Source of the DNA: an uncultured Eubacteriales bacterium
GTDB lineage: Bacteria; Bacillota; Clostridia; Lachnospirales; Lachnospiraceae
Direction of reading: 5' to 3'
NCBI GenBank assembly: GCA_949286775.1
Contig: CASEDW010000211.1
Coordinates: 1 to 7,059 of the forward strand
Length of the DNA stretch: 7,059 bases
Both the position numbers and the translations under genes were made by a program. Each line of letters starts with the position of its first letter. The first letter of the stretch is position 1. Shown piece after piece: positions 1 to 6,491 of the stretch. The notes beneath the pieces were generated by a model that saw nothing but the letters and a program-made list of their open reading frames with translations, searched no databases and was not told the origin of the DNA.

Positions 1-1104
1 ATTGTCTATATGCTGGAGAAGATTCGGCATACCGGCTTTAAGAGCTTCGAGATTTTCGCTGTTAAGATCTTCTTTGGAAACTCCTCCATGATATTTCAAT
101 GCACGGACTGTAGCCACTATTACAACCGCAGAAGGCGTAAGATTTGCCATACGGCATTTTATATCAAGGAATTTTTCAGCTCCCAGGTCAGCCGCGAAAC
201 CTGCTTCCGTTACGACGTAATCGCCAAGTTTTAAAGCCATCCTGGTGGCAGTTACCGTATTGCATCCGTGAGCGATATTCGCAAATGGTCCGCCGTGTAC
301 AAAGGCCGGCGTATGTTCCAGCGTCTGTACGAGATTAGGTTTCAAAGCGTCTTTAAGAAGAGCCGTCATAGCGCCTTCGGCTTTTAAGTCGTGCGCCGTA
401 ACAGGTTTTCCGTCATAAGTATAACCTACTACCATGCGTCCGAGTCTTGCCTTAAGATCAGGAATATCAGAGGCAAGGCAAAGAACCGCCATTACTTCAG
501 AAGCTACGGTTATGTCAAATCCGTCCTCTCTTGGGACTCCCTGGGCTCTTCCGCCGAGTCCGTCAACGATATTTCTGAGCTGTCTGTCATTCATATCCAC
601 GGCGCGTTTCCAGGTAATCTGTTTTACATCGATTCCGAGTTCATTGCCCTGCTGGATATGATTGTCAAGCATCGCGGCAAGCAGATTGTTAGCCGCTCCA
701 ATAGCGTGGAAATCTCCTGTAAAATGAAGATTGATATCCTCCATAGGAATAACCTGAGCGTATCCGCCTCCTGCTGCTCCGCCCTTTATACCGAATACCG
801 GGCCAAGAGACGGCTCCCTCAGCGCTACAACAACATTTTTTCCGATTTTCTTAAGTCCGTCCGCAAGTCCTACGGAAGTCGTCGTCTTTCCTTCGCCTGC
901 CGGAGTCGGCGTTATAGCTGTTACAAGAATAAGTTTTCCGTTCTCTTTATCTCTGTAATCGTCTAAAAGCTTATAATCGATCTTTGCTTTATAGTTTCCG
1001 TACTGTTCGATATACTTTTCATCGATATTAAGTTTCGCGGCGATTTCGGTGATCTTTTCAGGAACTGCTTCCTGAGCAATTTCAATGTCTGTTTTAAAGC
1101 TCAT
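1..1104 (-). CDS. fhs: Formate--tetrahydrofolate ligase, 3'-truncated by window edge
   Basis: This enzyme makes 10-formyl-tetrahydrofolate from formate, THF and ATP in the cytoplasm. It feeds purine synthesis and, in acetogens, the methyl branch of the Wood-Ljungdahl pathway. I translated the reverse strand throughout: 368 uninterrupted codons of a family that usually has about 555 residues, so roughly the last third lies left of position 1. Diagnostic motifs are the P-loop TPAGEGKTTT (residues 67-76), the family signature beginning REPSLGPVFGIKGG (96-109), the following MEDINLHFTGDFHAIGAANN stretch, and FVHGGPFANIAHGCNT (268-283). The ATG at 1104-1102 is preceded by AAGGAG (1118-1113) with an 8-nt spacer, which fixes the start, and the first residues (MSFKTDIEIAQEA) fit the family N-terminus. 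It sits behind a ZTP riboswitch and terminator. No frameshift or missing residue was seen. Identity is very secure. Confidence 0.98.
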   Translation of the reverse strand, partial: MSFKTDIEIAQEAVPEKITEIAAKLNIDEKYIEQYGNYKAKIDYKLLDDYRDKENGKLILVTAITPTPAGEGKTTTSVGLADGLKKIGKNVVVALREPSLGPVFGIKGGAAGGGYAQVIPMEDINLHFTGDFHAIGAANNLLAAMLDNHIQQGNELGIDVKQITWKRAVDMNDRQLRNIVDGLGGRAQGVPREDGFDITVASEVMAVLCLASDIPDLKARLGRMVVGYTYDGKPVTAHDLKAEGAMTALLKDALKPNLVQTLEHTPAFVHGGPFANIAHGCNTVTATRMALKLGDYVVTEAGFAADLGAEKFLDIKCRMANLTPSAVVIVATVRALKYHGGVSKEDLNSENLEALKAGMPNLLQHIDN

Positions 1105-1142
1105 TCTCTTTTCTCCTTTTGTATGCAGTTGATACTGAAAAC

Positions 1143-1185
1143 AAAAAAGCCCTCCGGGTTTTTCTTTTCAGTATACCCAGACGGC
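1143..1185 (-). terminator. Intrinsic terminator of the ZTP riboswitch expression platform
   Basis: On the minus strand GCCGTCTGGGT (1185-1175) pairs with ACCCGGAGGGC (1159-1149), giving 10 of 11 pairs (one G-U) around a single G-G mismatch, followed by six T (1148-1143). The 5' arm is the same strand that forms the aptamer pseudoknot (CCGTC, 1184-1180). Terminator formation and ligand-bound aptamer are therefore mutually exclusive. ZTP binding should hold this strand and let transcription run on into fhs. It lies 38 nt before the start codon. Confidence 0.88.
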
Positions 1186-1246
1186 CGGTCGCTTACGTTA
1201 TACTCCATGTGGTTAATTCCACTTATCCGTCAGTCGTATAACGCCT
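1177..1246 (-). promoter_or_regulatory. ZTP (pfl-motif) riboswitch aptamer controlling fhs
   Basis: Read on the minus strand, the fhs leader carries the elements of the ZTP/pfl aptamer. P1 is a perfect 8-bp stem, CGTTATAC (1243-1236) with GTATAACG (1203-1196). Inside it are the conserved ACTGACGGA segment, a hairpin GTGG (1222-1219) / CCAC (1212-1209), and then a TGGAGT element. After P1 comes GCCGTCTGGG (1185-1176), matching the conserved 3' CCGCCUGGG domain. The pseudoknot P3 pairs GACGG (1231-1227) with CCGTC (1184-1180). Known members usually use GGCG/CGCC here, so a compensating change supports the fold. ZTP riboswitches are established regulators of fhs and purine genes, sensing ZMP/ZTP that accumulates when 10-formyl-THF is short. 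The overlap with a terminator suggests ligand-induced expression. Confidence 0.93.
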
Positions 1247-1265
1247 CTTATTAACTTATATTCCG

Positions 1266-1294
1266 ATACTAACATATCTCATTATGGGGCGCAA
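1266..1294 (-). promoter_or_regulatory. Predicted sigma-A-type promoter of the fhs leader
   Basis: On the minus strand, TTGCGC (1294-1289) and TAGTAT (1271-1266) are separated by 17 bp. A TG one base before the -10 box gives an extended -10 (TGTTAGTAT). Transcription would start near 1259, about 16 nt before the P1 stem of the riboswitch, which is the right distance for an aptamer-first leader. The -10 is imperfect, so this is a prediction by position and consensus only. Confidence 0.65.
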
Positions 1295-1352
1295 GGTGTT
1301 TTTTAACTTTTTATTATTAGTGAGTTACCCGACAAATCAAACTTTTTATGAG

Positions 1353-1952
1353 TCAGCCGCGGTTAGCCGTTTTTTCAAGAATCCTTCTTATAAGAAATGT
1401 TCCCGCAAAAGCGCATGCTGTTCCTATCAAAACTCCGCCGACAACATCGCTCGGGTAATGCACTCCCACATAAAGTCTTGAAAAAGCCATTATCGACGCG
1501 TATATAACAGCGATAACGCCTATCCATTTGTACTTTTTAGGAAGAGCTATCAAAAGAGCTACAGAACACGCAAAGGCCGCCGAAGAATGGCCTGACGGAA
1601 ACGACGCGTCCGATTCCTTTGGTATAAGTATACTTAAATCATTCATTGCTTCATAAGGCCTTATTCTCGCCACTGCGTTTTTTAATATAAGATTGCAGCT
1701 TATAAATGAAAAGATAAGACTTAACGCAGGCGCAAATCCGATCGTAAGTTCACCTAAATCGGCTCTCTTTCTTTTCTTCAATATGAAAAACATAACCGAG
1801 ACAACAAGACACACAGCCGCGATGATTATCCATATAAAGCCGTGATCTCCTGATTTTGTCACTGTTATAAAAAATTTATTAAAAAAACTGTTTCTTGCAG
1901 ACTGAATCAGCATCAGTATGTCTGCCTCGATTACAGATAATAATTCGAACAT
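1353..1952 (-). CDS. PAP2-family integral membrane phosphatase
   Basis: A type-2 phosphatidic acid phosphatase-like membrane enzyme. The family dephosphorylates lipid phosphates such as undecaprenyl pyrophosphate, phosphatidic acid or phosphatidylglycerophosphate, and the exact substrate cannot be read here. All three active-site motifs are intact: K-x6-RP (KNAVARIRP, residues 91-99), PSGH (119-122), and SR-x5-H-x3-D (SRLYVGVHYPSD, 158-169; His165 and Asp169). Hydrophobic spans lie near 40-58, 72-90, 123-138, 143-158 and 170-188. About 199 aa is normal for the family. The frame is open to an ATG at 1982. I prefer the ATG at 1952 because MFELLSVIEADILMLIQ resembles usual family N-termini and GGGGA lies 6 nt upstream, but the 1982 start (AAGGGAC upstream) remains possible. 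It is transcribed away from the operon beginning at 2170 and has no evident functional link to it. No clear terminator follows it. Confidence 0.92.
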   Translation of the reverse strand: MFELLSVIEADILMLIQSARNSFFNKFFITVTKSGDHGFIWIIIAAVCLVVSVMFFILKKRKRADLGELTIGFAPALSLIFSFISCNLILKNAVARIRPYEAMNDLSILIPKESDASFPSGHSSAAFACSVALLIALPKKYKWIGVIAVIYASIMAFSRLYVGVHYPSDVVGGVLIGTACAFAGTFLIRRILEKTANRG

Positions 1953-2006
1953 AATAAATCCCCGTTTTTTCCATTTTTCCATTTGTCCCTTGACTCATAA
2001 TAATGA

Positions 2007-2035
2007 AATATACATTTATTTAATCAATTATTCAA
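2007..2035 (-). promoter_or_regulatory. Predicted promoter of the PAP2 phosphatase gene
   Basis: On the minus strand, TTGAAT (2035-2030) and TATATT (2012-2007) are separated by exactly 17 bp. The start point would be near 2000, giving an 18-nt leader for the ATG at 1982 or 48 nt for the ATG at 1952. This is a consensus match only, in an AT-rich stretch where chance matches are common. Confidence 0.55.
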
Positions 2036-2073
2036 GCCGAAGGTCATTTCTTCAAAAAAATTACTTAAAATTA

Positions 2074-2102
2074 TTGAGATATTTTCACCCTGAATGTATA
2101 CT
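2074..2102 (+). promoter_or_regulatory. Predicted promoter of the dehydratase-family operon
   Basis: TTGAGA (2074-2079) and TATACT (2097-2102) are separated by 17 bp, four of six and five of six matches to the usual boxes. Transcription would begin near 2109, leaving a leader of about 60 nt before the ATG at 2170. No terminator or recognised riboswitch lies in that leader. It does not overlap the divergent PAP2 promoter at 2007-2035. I see no clear operator palindrome. Confidence 0.65.
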
Positions 2103-2140
2103 GGACGTTGGCTTTTAATCATATAGATATATTTTTTTAC

Positions 2141-2162
2141 ATCAGAAAAGAATCAGAAAAGA
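2141..2162 (+). repeat. Tandem 11-bp direct repeat in the operon leader
   Basis: ATCAGAAAAGA occurs twice back to back (2141-2151 and 2152-2162), ending in the ribosome binding site GAGG (2161-2164) of the first operon gene. The two copies are identical. It may be a simple duplication that brings a purine-rich sequence near the start; a second partial Shine-Dalgarno is not evident in the first copy. Function unknown. Confidence 0.85.
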
Positions 2163-2169
2163 GGTAGAA

Positions 2170-2925
2170 ATGGCTGATCGTATATTCGCGTTTACAGGAA
2201 AAGGCGGAGTAGGAAAAACTTCTCTGTCGGCTCTTTTAGTTAAAATTCTCGTTAAACGTCATCCGGATAAAAAAATTCTCGCGATAGACGCCGATCCCGC
2301 AGTAGGGCTCGCGACAGCCCTTAGCGTAGATGTCAGCCGTACTGTAAATGATGTACGGCTCAAATTTATAAATGAATTTTCATCACCTTCCAAGCCTTCC
2401 GCGCTCGAAGTCATGAATGACGCCCATTACGATGTGACGGAATCTGTTATAGATAACGGCGATTTTTGCTTTCTGGCCATAGGAAGGCCTGAAGGCGCAG
2501 GATGTTACTGCTCTGTAAACAGTTTCTTAAAAGATATTATTTCTGAGCTCACTGAAAGTTTCGACTATGTAGTTATAGACGGAGAAGCCGGAATCGAACA
2601 AATTAACAGACGAGTTATGGAAAAAGTAACAGATCTTATATTAGTAAGCGATTCCTCCAAAAAAGGCATCGACGTGATCAAAACCATAAAAAAAGTAGCT
2701 GAAGGTCTCGAGATGTTCTCTGATGATTTCACTATAATTAACAGAGTCAGAAATGAAAAAGTTCTCGACATGATCGACTTTTCAGATTTAAAACTCACGG
2801 GATTTATTCCGGAGGATGAAACTCTTGAGCTTCTTGACATTAAAGGCAAAAGTCTCCTTACTCTTCCCGATTCGAGCGTAACTATTAAAAAACTTAATGA
2901 GATTCTGGAGGAAATCGGCGTTTAA
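2170..2925 (+). CDS. CooC/AcsF-type MinD-superfamily ATPase (metallocluster maturation factor)
   Basis: A 251-aa cytoplasmic P-loop ATPase of the SIMIBI/MinD group, closest by motif to CooC/AcsF, which help insert nickel into CO dehydrogenase and acetyl-CoA synthase. Visible features are a deviant Walker A GKGGVGKTS (residues 10-18, signature Lys11), AIDADP (38-43), and VVIDGEAGIEQ (134-144, switch II region). The CXC pair GCYC (Cys112, Cys114) is the place where CooC proteins bind metal across their dimer. Length is usual for CooC. GAGG (2161-2164) lies 5 nt before the ATG. It leads the operon and its stop codon (2923-2925) abuts the next ATG. No CO dehydrogenase or acetyl-CoA synthase is in the window, so I infer it serves the dehydratase-like proteins downstream or an off-window partner. 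An alternative is a NifH-like electron donor using the paired cysteines for an Fe-S cluster. Family is secure, partner is inference. Confidence 0.9.
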   Translation: MADRIFAFTGKGGVGKTSLSALLVKILVKRHPDKKILAIDADPAVGLATALSVDVSRTVNDVRLKFINEFSSPSKPSALEVMNDAHYDVTESVIDNGDFCFLAIGRPEGAGCYCSVNSFLKDIISELTESFDYVVIDGEAGIEQINRRVMEKVTDLILVSDSSKKGIDVIKTIKKVAEGLEMFSDDFTIINRVRNEKVLDMIDFSDLKLTGFIPEDETLELLDIKGKSLLTLPDSSVTIKKLNEILEEIGV

Positions 2926-4122
2926 ATGAAAGATTTAAAACATATTCATTACTATGAGGAACTATTGGAAGATGCAAATAACTCCCTTGTAAGACATGCA
3001 CGAAGCGAAGGCAATATCGCCGCGGGATATACATGCTATTATGTTCCTGAAGTTCTTTTAAATTTAGATAAAGCTTTCAGCATCAGGCTCAGAGCCCCAA
3101 GGACAGGCTCTCTTGATATTTCACAATATTATATGTCTTCTTTTATATGCGGCTATTCAAGAGCGCTGTTCGAACGTGCTTTTGAAGGCGGCTATAATTT
3201 CATCGATTACTGGTGCTCTTCTGAAACCTGTCAGCAGATGAACCGTGTCGTTGAAAATGTTCATGAACTCAAACTCATCAATAACGAAAAATTCGGCCAC
3301 GGAATAATAGACGCGCCTTTAAAGGTGTCGGAACACGGCCTTAAACATTATATTACGCAGATTAAAGCTGAAATTCTCGAACCGCTCAATAAAAAATACG
3401 GCGTCGATATTTCTGACGATTCGATCAGAAAAGCAGTTAAAGAACACAATGAGCTCTGCGCGATTTTCGAAGAGATATCTGAATTACGCAAAGATGAAAA
3501 TCCAAGGATAACTCCAAGAGAAATGCATATACTTTCTTTAGTATCCTACGCTTGTCCGACATCACTGATACTTCCCTATCTAAAAGAGACCCTTGAAGAT
3601 CTCCGTGAACGTAAAGCTGACGAGACAAACAGATGGAGGGCGCGTTTTGTGGTAGTAGGCTCGGAGCTCGACGATTATACGTTTTCTGAAATCATGGAAT
3701 CGTGCAGGGCTTATGTTGTCGCTGACAGATATTGTTTCGGAACGATCCCCGGCAGGACAAGAATTCCTCTTAACGACGACGCCCCTGCTCTTGAACAGGT
3801 GTGCAGGTATTATCTGGATACGAATATGTGTCCGCGATTTATGTCTCAGGAAAAAGTTATGCAGCGTCATGAAGAAATATTAAAATACGCGAAAGACTTC
3901 AAAGCTGACGGTATTATTTATGAACAGGCTAAATTCTGCGATTTCTGGGGATATGAAAGGCTTATAGGTCCCGCCTATATAAAGGATAAAAGCGATATAC
4001 CTGTAATGACTGTCGATCGCGAATATGTTATCAGCGGTTCAGGACAGCTGATGACACGAGTGCAGGCGTTTGTGGAAAGTCTGACTCTTAAGAAGAAGCA
4101 GAAAGAAAGAGGTAAAAAATGA
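2926..4122 (+). CDS. 2-hydroxyacyl-CoA dehydratase-family subunit (HgdB/BcrB-like), 398 aa
   Basis: An Fe-S protein of the family that includes 2-hydroxyacyl-CoA dehydratases, class I benzoyl-CoA reductases and double-cubane cluster proteins, all driven by one-electron reduction from an ATP-dependent activase. Family landmarks are an N-terminal YYVPEVLLNLDKAFSIRL (38-55), FICGYSR with Cys75, FIDYWCSSETCQQMNR with Cys97 and Cys102, VADRYCFG (265-272), TNMCPRF (Cys302), KFCDFWGYE with Cys338 and, near the end, GQLMTRVQAFVESL (373-386), a hallmark of the family. Cys75, Cys102 and Cys338 match the usual cluster ligands; Cys97 and Cys37 look additional. The tail is strongly basic (KKKQKERGKK). The ATG directly follows the ATPase stop; GGAGG at 2907-2911 is 14 nt away, so coupling to upstream translation is likely. 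It overlaps the next gene by ATGA. Substrate unknown. No CoA-transferase is visible to support a classic amino-acid fermentation role. Confidence 0.88.
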   Translation: MKDLKHIHYYEELLEDANNSLVRHARSEGNIAAGYTCYYVPEVLLNLDKAFSIRLRAPRTGSLDISQYYMSSFICGYSRALFERAFEGGYNFIDYWCSSETCQQMNRVVENVHELKLINNEKFGHGIIDAPLKVSEHGLKHYITQIKAEILEPLNKKYGVDISDDSIRKAVKEHNELCAIFEEISELRKDENPRITPREMHILSLVSYACPTSLILPYLKETLEDLRERKADETNRWRARFVVVGSELDDYTFSEIMESCRAYVVADRYCFGTIPGRTRIPLNDDAPALEQVCRYYLDTNMCPRFMSQEKVMQRHEEILKYAKDFKADGIIYEQAKFCDFWGYERLIGPAYIKDKSDIPVMTVDREYVISGSGQLMTRVQAFVESLTLKKKQKERGKK

Positions 4123-5660
4123 TCTCAAAGCATGGAAAACTTTATAAAGATAAGACGGCCATTTTAAAGCATCGTGAATGGCGCGGATTTAAAGATACAT
4201 GGTATGACTACACCCAGTGGTGCAAACTGTGGTTTCTTCTTATCAAATGGGTTATCAGACATCCGATTCAAAACCTCAAAGCGATATTCAGATACCGCTG
4301 GATGTTTGCCTATCTGACCGTTCCGTCATTTTTCGACAGAATGATGGAGGGCATGAAGGGTGCGGCTCTTCGAGGCGCAAGAAACAATATGAATACTCTC
4401 GTTATTGAAGTAACTCAGATGCTTACGGATTTATTCAACGCTGATTTGAATCTTCATCCCGGTTCAGAAAAAGCGAAAAAAGCCGGAGAAAAGATAATTC
4501 TCATGGATGAGCTTATCCCTCTTCTTCTGACAAAGGGATTTAAAGATCACAAAGGCATATTGCAGCAGGAATTCGCGGTCTATCTTCCGTCGCTTATAAA
4601 TCAGCATTCTCCTGTACATTATATAGAGGAATCTGAAAGCTACGGTCTGCCGGCCGACGTCTGCCCCCTTCCTTCCTATGAGGCCGGAGTCGCGATAGAG
4701 GATGACTATCCCAAGATAAATGCTCCCTGCTTCATTTCATGCAATATGCCCTGCGACGGCTCTATCATGACTTCAGCGCTTCAGGACAGACGCCTTAATC
4801 TTCCGTCATTCGCGCTTAATATTCCTCTGAGGTGGAAACGCGAAAATGTACAGGAATACGCTATAGCCGAATACAGCGACTGTATAAAATTTCTCGAAGA
4901 AAAAACCGGTGAAAAATACGATTGGGAAAGATTAAAAGAAGCTGTTGAAATATATAACAAACAGACAAAATGTAAAATGGAAAAATGGGAAATGAACATG
5001 ACCGACATTTCTCCCCATACAGGTTCTTCCGCATGGCTCTATAGAATTTTTGAGTATCAGGCGGCATGCGGATCAAAAACCGCCTTAAAAAATGATCTGA
5101 AGGTCAACAAAATTCTTCAGAAACAGGTGTCAAAAGGCAAATTTCCAAAGACAGTCCGTCACAGAGCAATTCTCTGGAATACGCCGGCCAACATGTACGC
5201 AAACTTAAACGCGTGGCTTTTAAACTGCTGGGGAATCGATTCCGTCGCGGAAATGATTGATTTTCAGGGTTCAGAGATAATCGATACGTCAACAAAAGAA
5301 TCAATGCTCGCAGGAATCGCGAAAATGGCGCAGGGTTCTACGATGCGTGTTCATACAAAAGGCGGATATCATGTTATCTTTGATGATCTGTGGGTTAAAT
5401 ACGAACAGTTTAACGCCGACATGATAATCATGTTTGATCAGATATCCTGCAAAGGCGTAGGCGCTATAAACGGTCTGTTCGAAGAAGAAGCTAGAAGAAG
5501 AAATATCAAATTCGTTTGGCTTCCGCAGGATCTGATGGATCCTACGACCATTTCAAGAAGAAATATGCGCGACCGCATAAATAAATTCATGGACACGGTA
5601 ATGAAAGAGAAACCGCTTGATCCGACACTTTTAGATTTTGATGACAGCGAAAGCTGGTAA
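4119..5660 (+). CDS. 2-hydroxyacyl-CoA dehydratase-family large subunit with N-terminal extension, 513 aa
   Basis: Probable partner of the preceding subunit. The C-terminal part matches the family: Cys444 in QISCKGVGAINGLFEEE, then a predicted beta strand KFVWLPQDLMDPTTISRRNM and a terminal helix, as in other members. The central part has Cys182 (VCPLPSYE) and a CX3CX3C set, CFISCNMPCDG (Cys204, 208, 212), which may ligate a cluster. At 513 aa it is much longer than the usual 370-440. The first 90 residues are rich in Trp, Tyr and Phe and include a hydrophobic/basic stretch around WCKLWFLLIKWVI (34-46), perhaps membrane- or partner-binding. AGAGG (4108-4112) sits 6 nt before the ATG, which overlaps the previous stop (ATGA, 4119-4122). 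The two genes are therefore coupled, consistent with a heterodimer made in equal amounts. Family assignment is good, reaction unknown. Confidence 0.8.
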   Translation: MISKHGKLYKDKTAILKHREWRGFKDTWYDYTQWCKLWFLLIKWVIRHPIQNLKAIFRYRWMFAYLTVPSFFDRMMEGMKGAALRGARNNMNTLVIEVTQMLTDLFNADLNLHPGSEKAKKAGEKIILMDELIPLLLTKGFKDHKGILQQEFAVYLPSLINQHSPVHYIEESESYGLPADVCPLPSYEAGVAIEDDYPKINAPCFISCNMPCDGSIMTSALQDRRLNLPSFALNIPLRWKRENVQEYAIAEYSDCIKFLEEKTGEKYDWERLKEAVEIYNKQTKCKMEKWEMNMTDISPHTGSSAWLYRIFEYQAACGSKTALKNDLKVNKILQKQVSKGKFPKTVRHRAILWNTPANMYANLNAWLLNCWGIDSVAEMIDFQGSEIIDTSTKESMLAGIAKMAQGSTMRVHTKGGYHVIFDDLWVKYEQFNADMIIMFDQISCKGVGAINGLFEEEARRRNIKFVWLPQDLMDPTTISRRNMRDRINKFMDTVMKEKPLDPTLLDFDDSESW

Positions 5661-5669
5661 GGAGAAAAA

Positions 5670-6461
5670 ATGGCAAAGTATTTTGGTGGATGCGACGTAG
5701 GCAGCACCTACGGCAAATGTGTAATTTTAGATGAAACAGGGAAAATAGTCGGAGATGCCACAGTTCGTTCCAAGATAAATCCGGTAGAAACAGCAAATAT
5801 GGCATTATCAGAGGCAATATCCAAAGTCGAAGGATTAAACGGTCCTGAAGAACTTACATACCTCGTAGGAACAGGATACGGAAGAAACAAAGTGCCTTTC
5901 GCCGACGAAAACATATCCGAGATATCGTGCCACGCTATGGGCGTCCATATAACTGATCCGACTATCACAGGAATAATCGACATAGGCGGACAGGATGTAA
6001 AGGGAATAGCAGTAGACAGCGACGGCACCGTAAAAAACTTCGCGATGAACGACAAATGTGCCGCAGGAACAGGAAAATTTTTCGAAGGAATGGCACGCGC
6101 TTTTGAACTTCCTCTCGACGAATTCTGCCGGCTCTCGTTAAAGGCAAAAAATGTGATCCCTATAACGGCTCAATGCGCCGTATTTGCCGAATCAGAGGTT
6201 ATATCGCTTGTCGGTGAAGGAAAACCCCGTGAAGAGATTGCCGCAGGACTTCAGGTTTCAATCGCTAAAAGATGTTTTGTGATGGCCAAAAAAGCAGGAA
6301 CTGACGGAAAGATCACTCTTACAGGAGGCTGCGCTAAGAACGAAGGCCTGAAAAAAGCCATTGAACAGGTTTTAAGAATAAAAGTCGCGGAACTTCCGAT
6401 TGACCCTCAGCTCATGGGCGCATTGGGCGCGGCCGAATACGCCAGACAGCTCGGTATGTAA
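5670..6461 (+). CDS. ATP-dependent acyl-CoA dehydratase activase (HgdC/BadF/BcrD family)
   Basis: A 263-aa homodimeric ASKHA-fold Fe-S ATPase that couples ATP hydrolysis to transfer of a very low-potential electron into a dehydratase/reductase partner. Motifs are phosphate-1 GCDVGSTYGK (7-16), phosphate-2 DIGGQDVKG (104-112), and the adenosine motif TGGCAKNEG (218-226). The two cysteines that bridge one [4Fe-4S] cluster across the dimer are both present: Cys130 in NDKCAAGTGKF and Cys169 in AQCAVFAESE. Length is typical (about 260). GGAG (5661-5664) lies 5 nt before the ATG, 9 bp after the large-subunit stop. Position directly after both dehydratase-like genes makes them its obvious partners. 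The family also includes reactivators of other proteins, but the complete Cys pair and context favour the electron-injecting type. Confidence 0.95.
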   Translation: MAKYFGGCDVGSTYGKCVILDETGKIVGDATVRSKINPVETANMALSEAISKVEGLNGPEELTYLVGTGYGRNKVPFADENISEISCHAMGVHITDPTITGIIDIGGQDVKGIAVDSDGTVKNFAMNDKCAAGTGKFFEGMARAFELPLDEFCRLSLKAKNVIPITAQCAVFAESEVISLVGEGKPREEIAAGLQVSIAKRCFVMAKKAGTDGKITLTGGCAKNEGLKKAIEQVLRIKVAELPIDPQLMGALGAAEYARQLGM

Positions 6462-6491
6462 AGATATCAACTATAAAAAGGAATTAATCAT

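Noticed and set aside
391..966. Plus-strand open frame of 191 codons
   Set aside because: It lies fully antisense to fhs, whose frame shows every family motif. The predicted protein is Ser/Arg-rich with no recognisable domain and has no ribosome site.
1143..1246. Tetrahydrofolate riboswitch as the fhs leader element
   Set aside because: The ordered elements (P1, CTGACGG, short GTGG/CCAC hairpin, then GCCGTCTGGG outside P1) fit the ZTP/pfl motif, not the THF aptamer.
1295..1352. Intrinsic terminator after the PAP2 gene
   Set aside because: There are T-rich and A-rich runs and a short repeated AAAAAGTT, but no GC-rich stem directly before a U-tract on the minus strand.
1284..1481. Plus-strand open frame of 65 codons
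   Set aside because: It overlaps the fhs promoter and the 3' end of the PAP2 gene on the other strand, with no ribosome site or family resemblance.
1990..2018. TTGACT on the plus strand as an alternative operon promoter
   Set aside because: At 15-17 bp spacing only poor -10 candidates (TACATT, CATTTA) follow it, and it lies within the PAP2 promoter/start area. TTGAGA-17-TATACT at 2074-2102 is better and nearer.
3580..3870. Minus-strand open frame of 96 codons
   Set aside because: Antisense shadow inside the 398-aa dehydratase-family gene, with no ribosome site; the plus-strand family motifs are decisive.
5708..6055. Minus-strand open frame of 115 codons
   Set aside because: Antisense shadow of the activase gene, whose plus-strand motifs and ribosome site are clear.
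2926..6461. Naming the subunits as a specific lactoyl-, 2-hydroxyglutaryl- or phenyllactyl-CoA dehydratase or a benzoyl-CoA reductase
   Set aside because: No CoA-transferase, acyl-CoA dehydrogenase or aromatic-pathway gene is visible, the 513-aa subunit is atypical, and substrate cannot be derived from these motifs.
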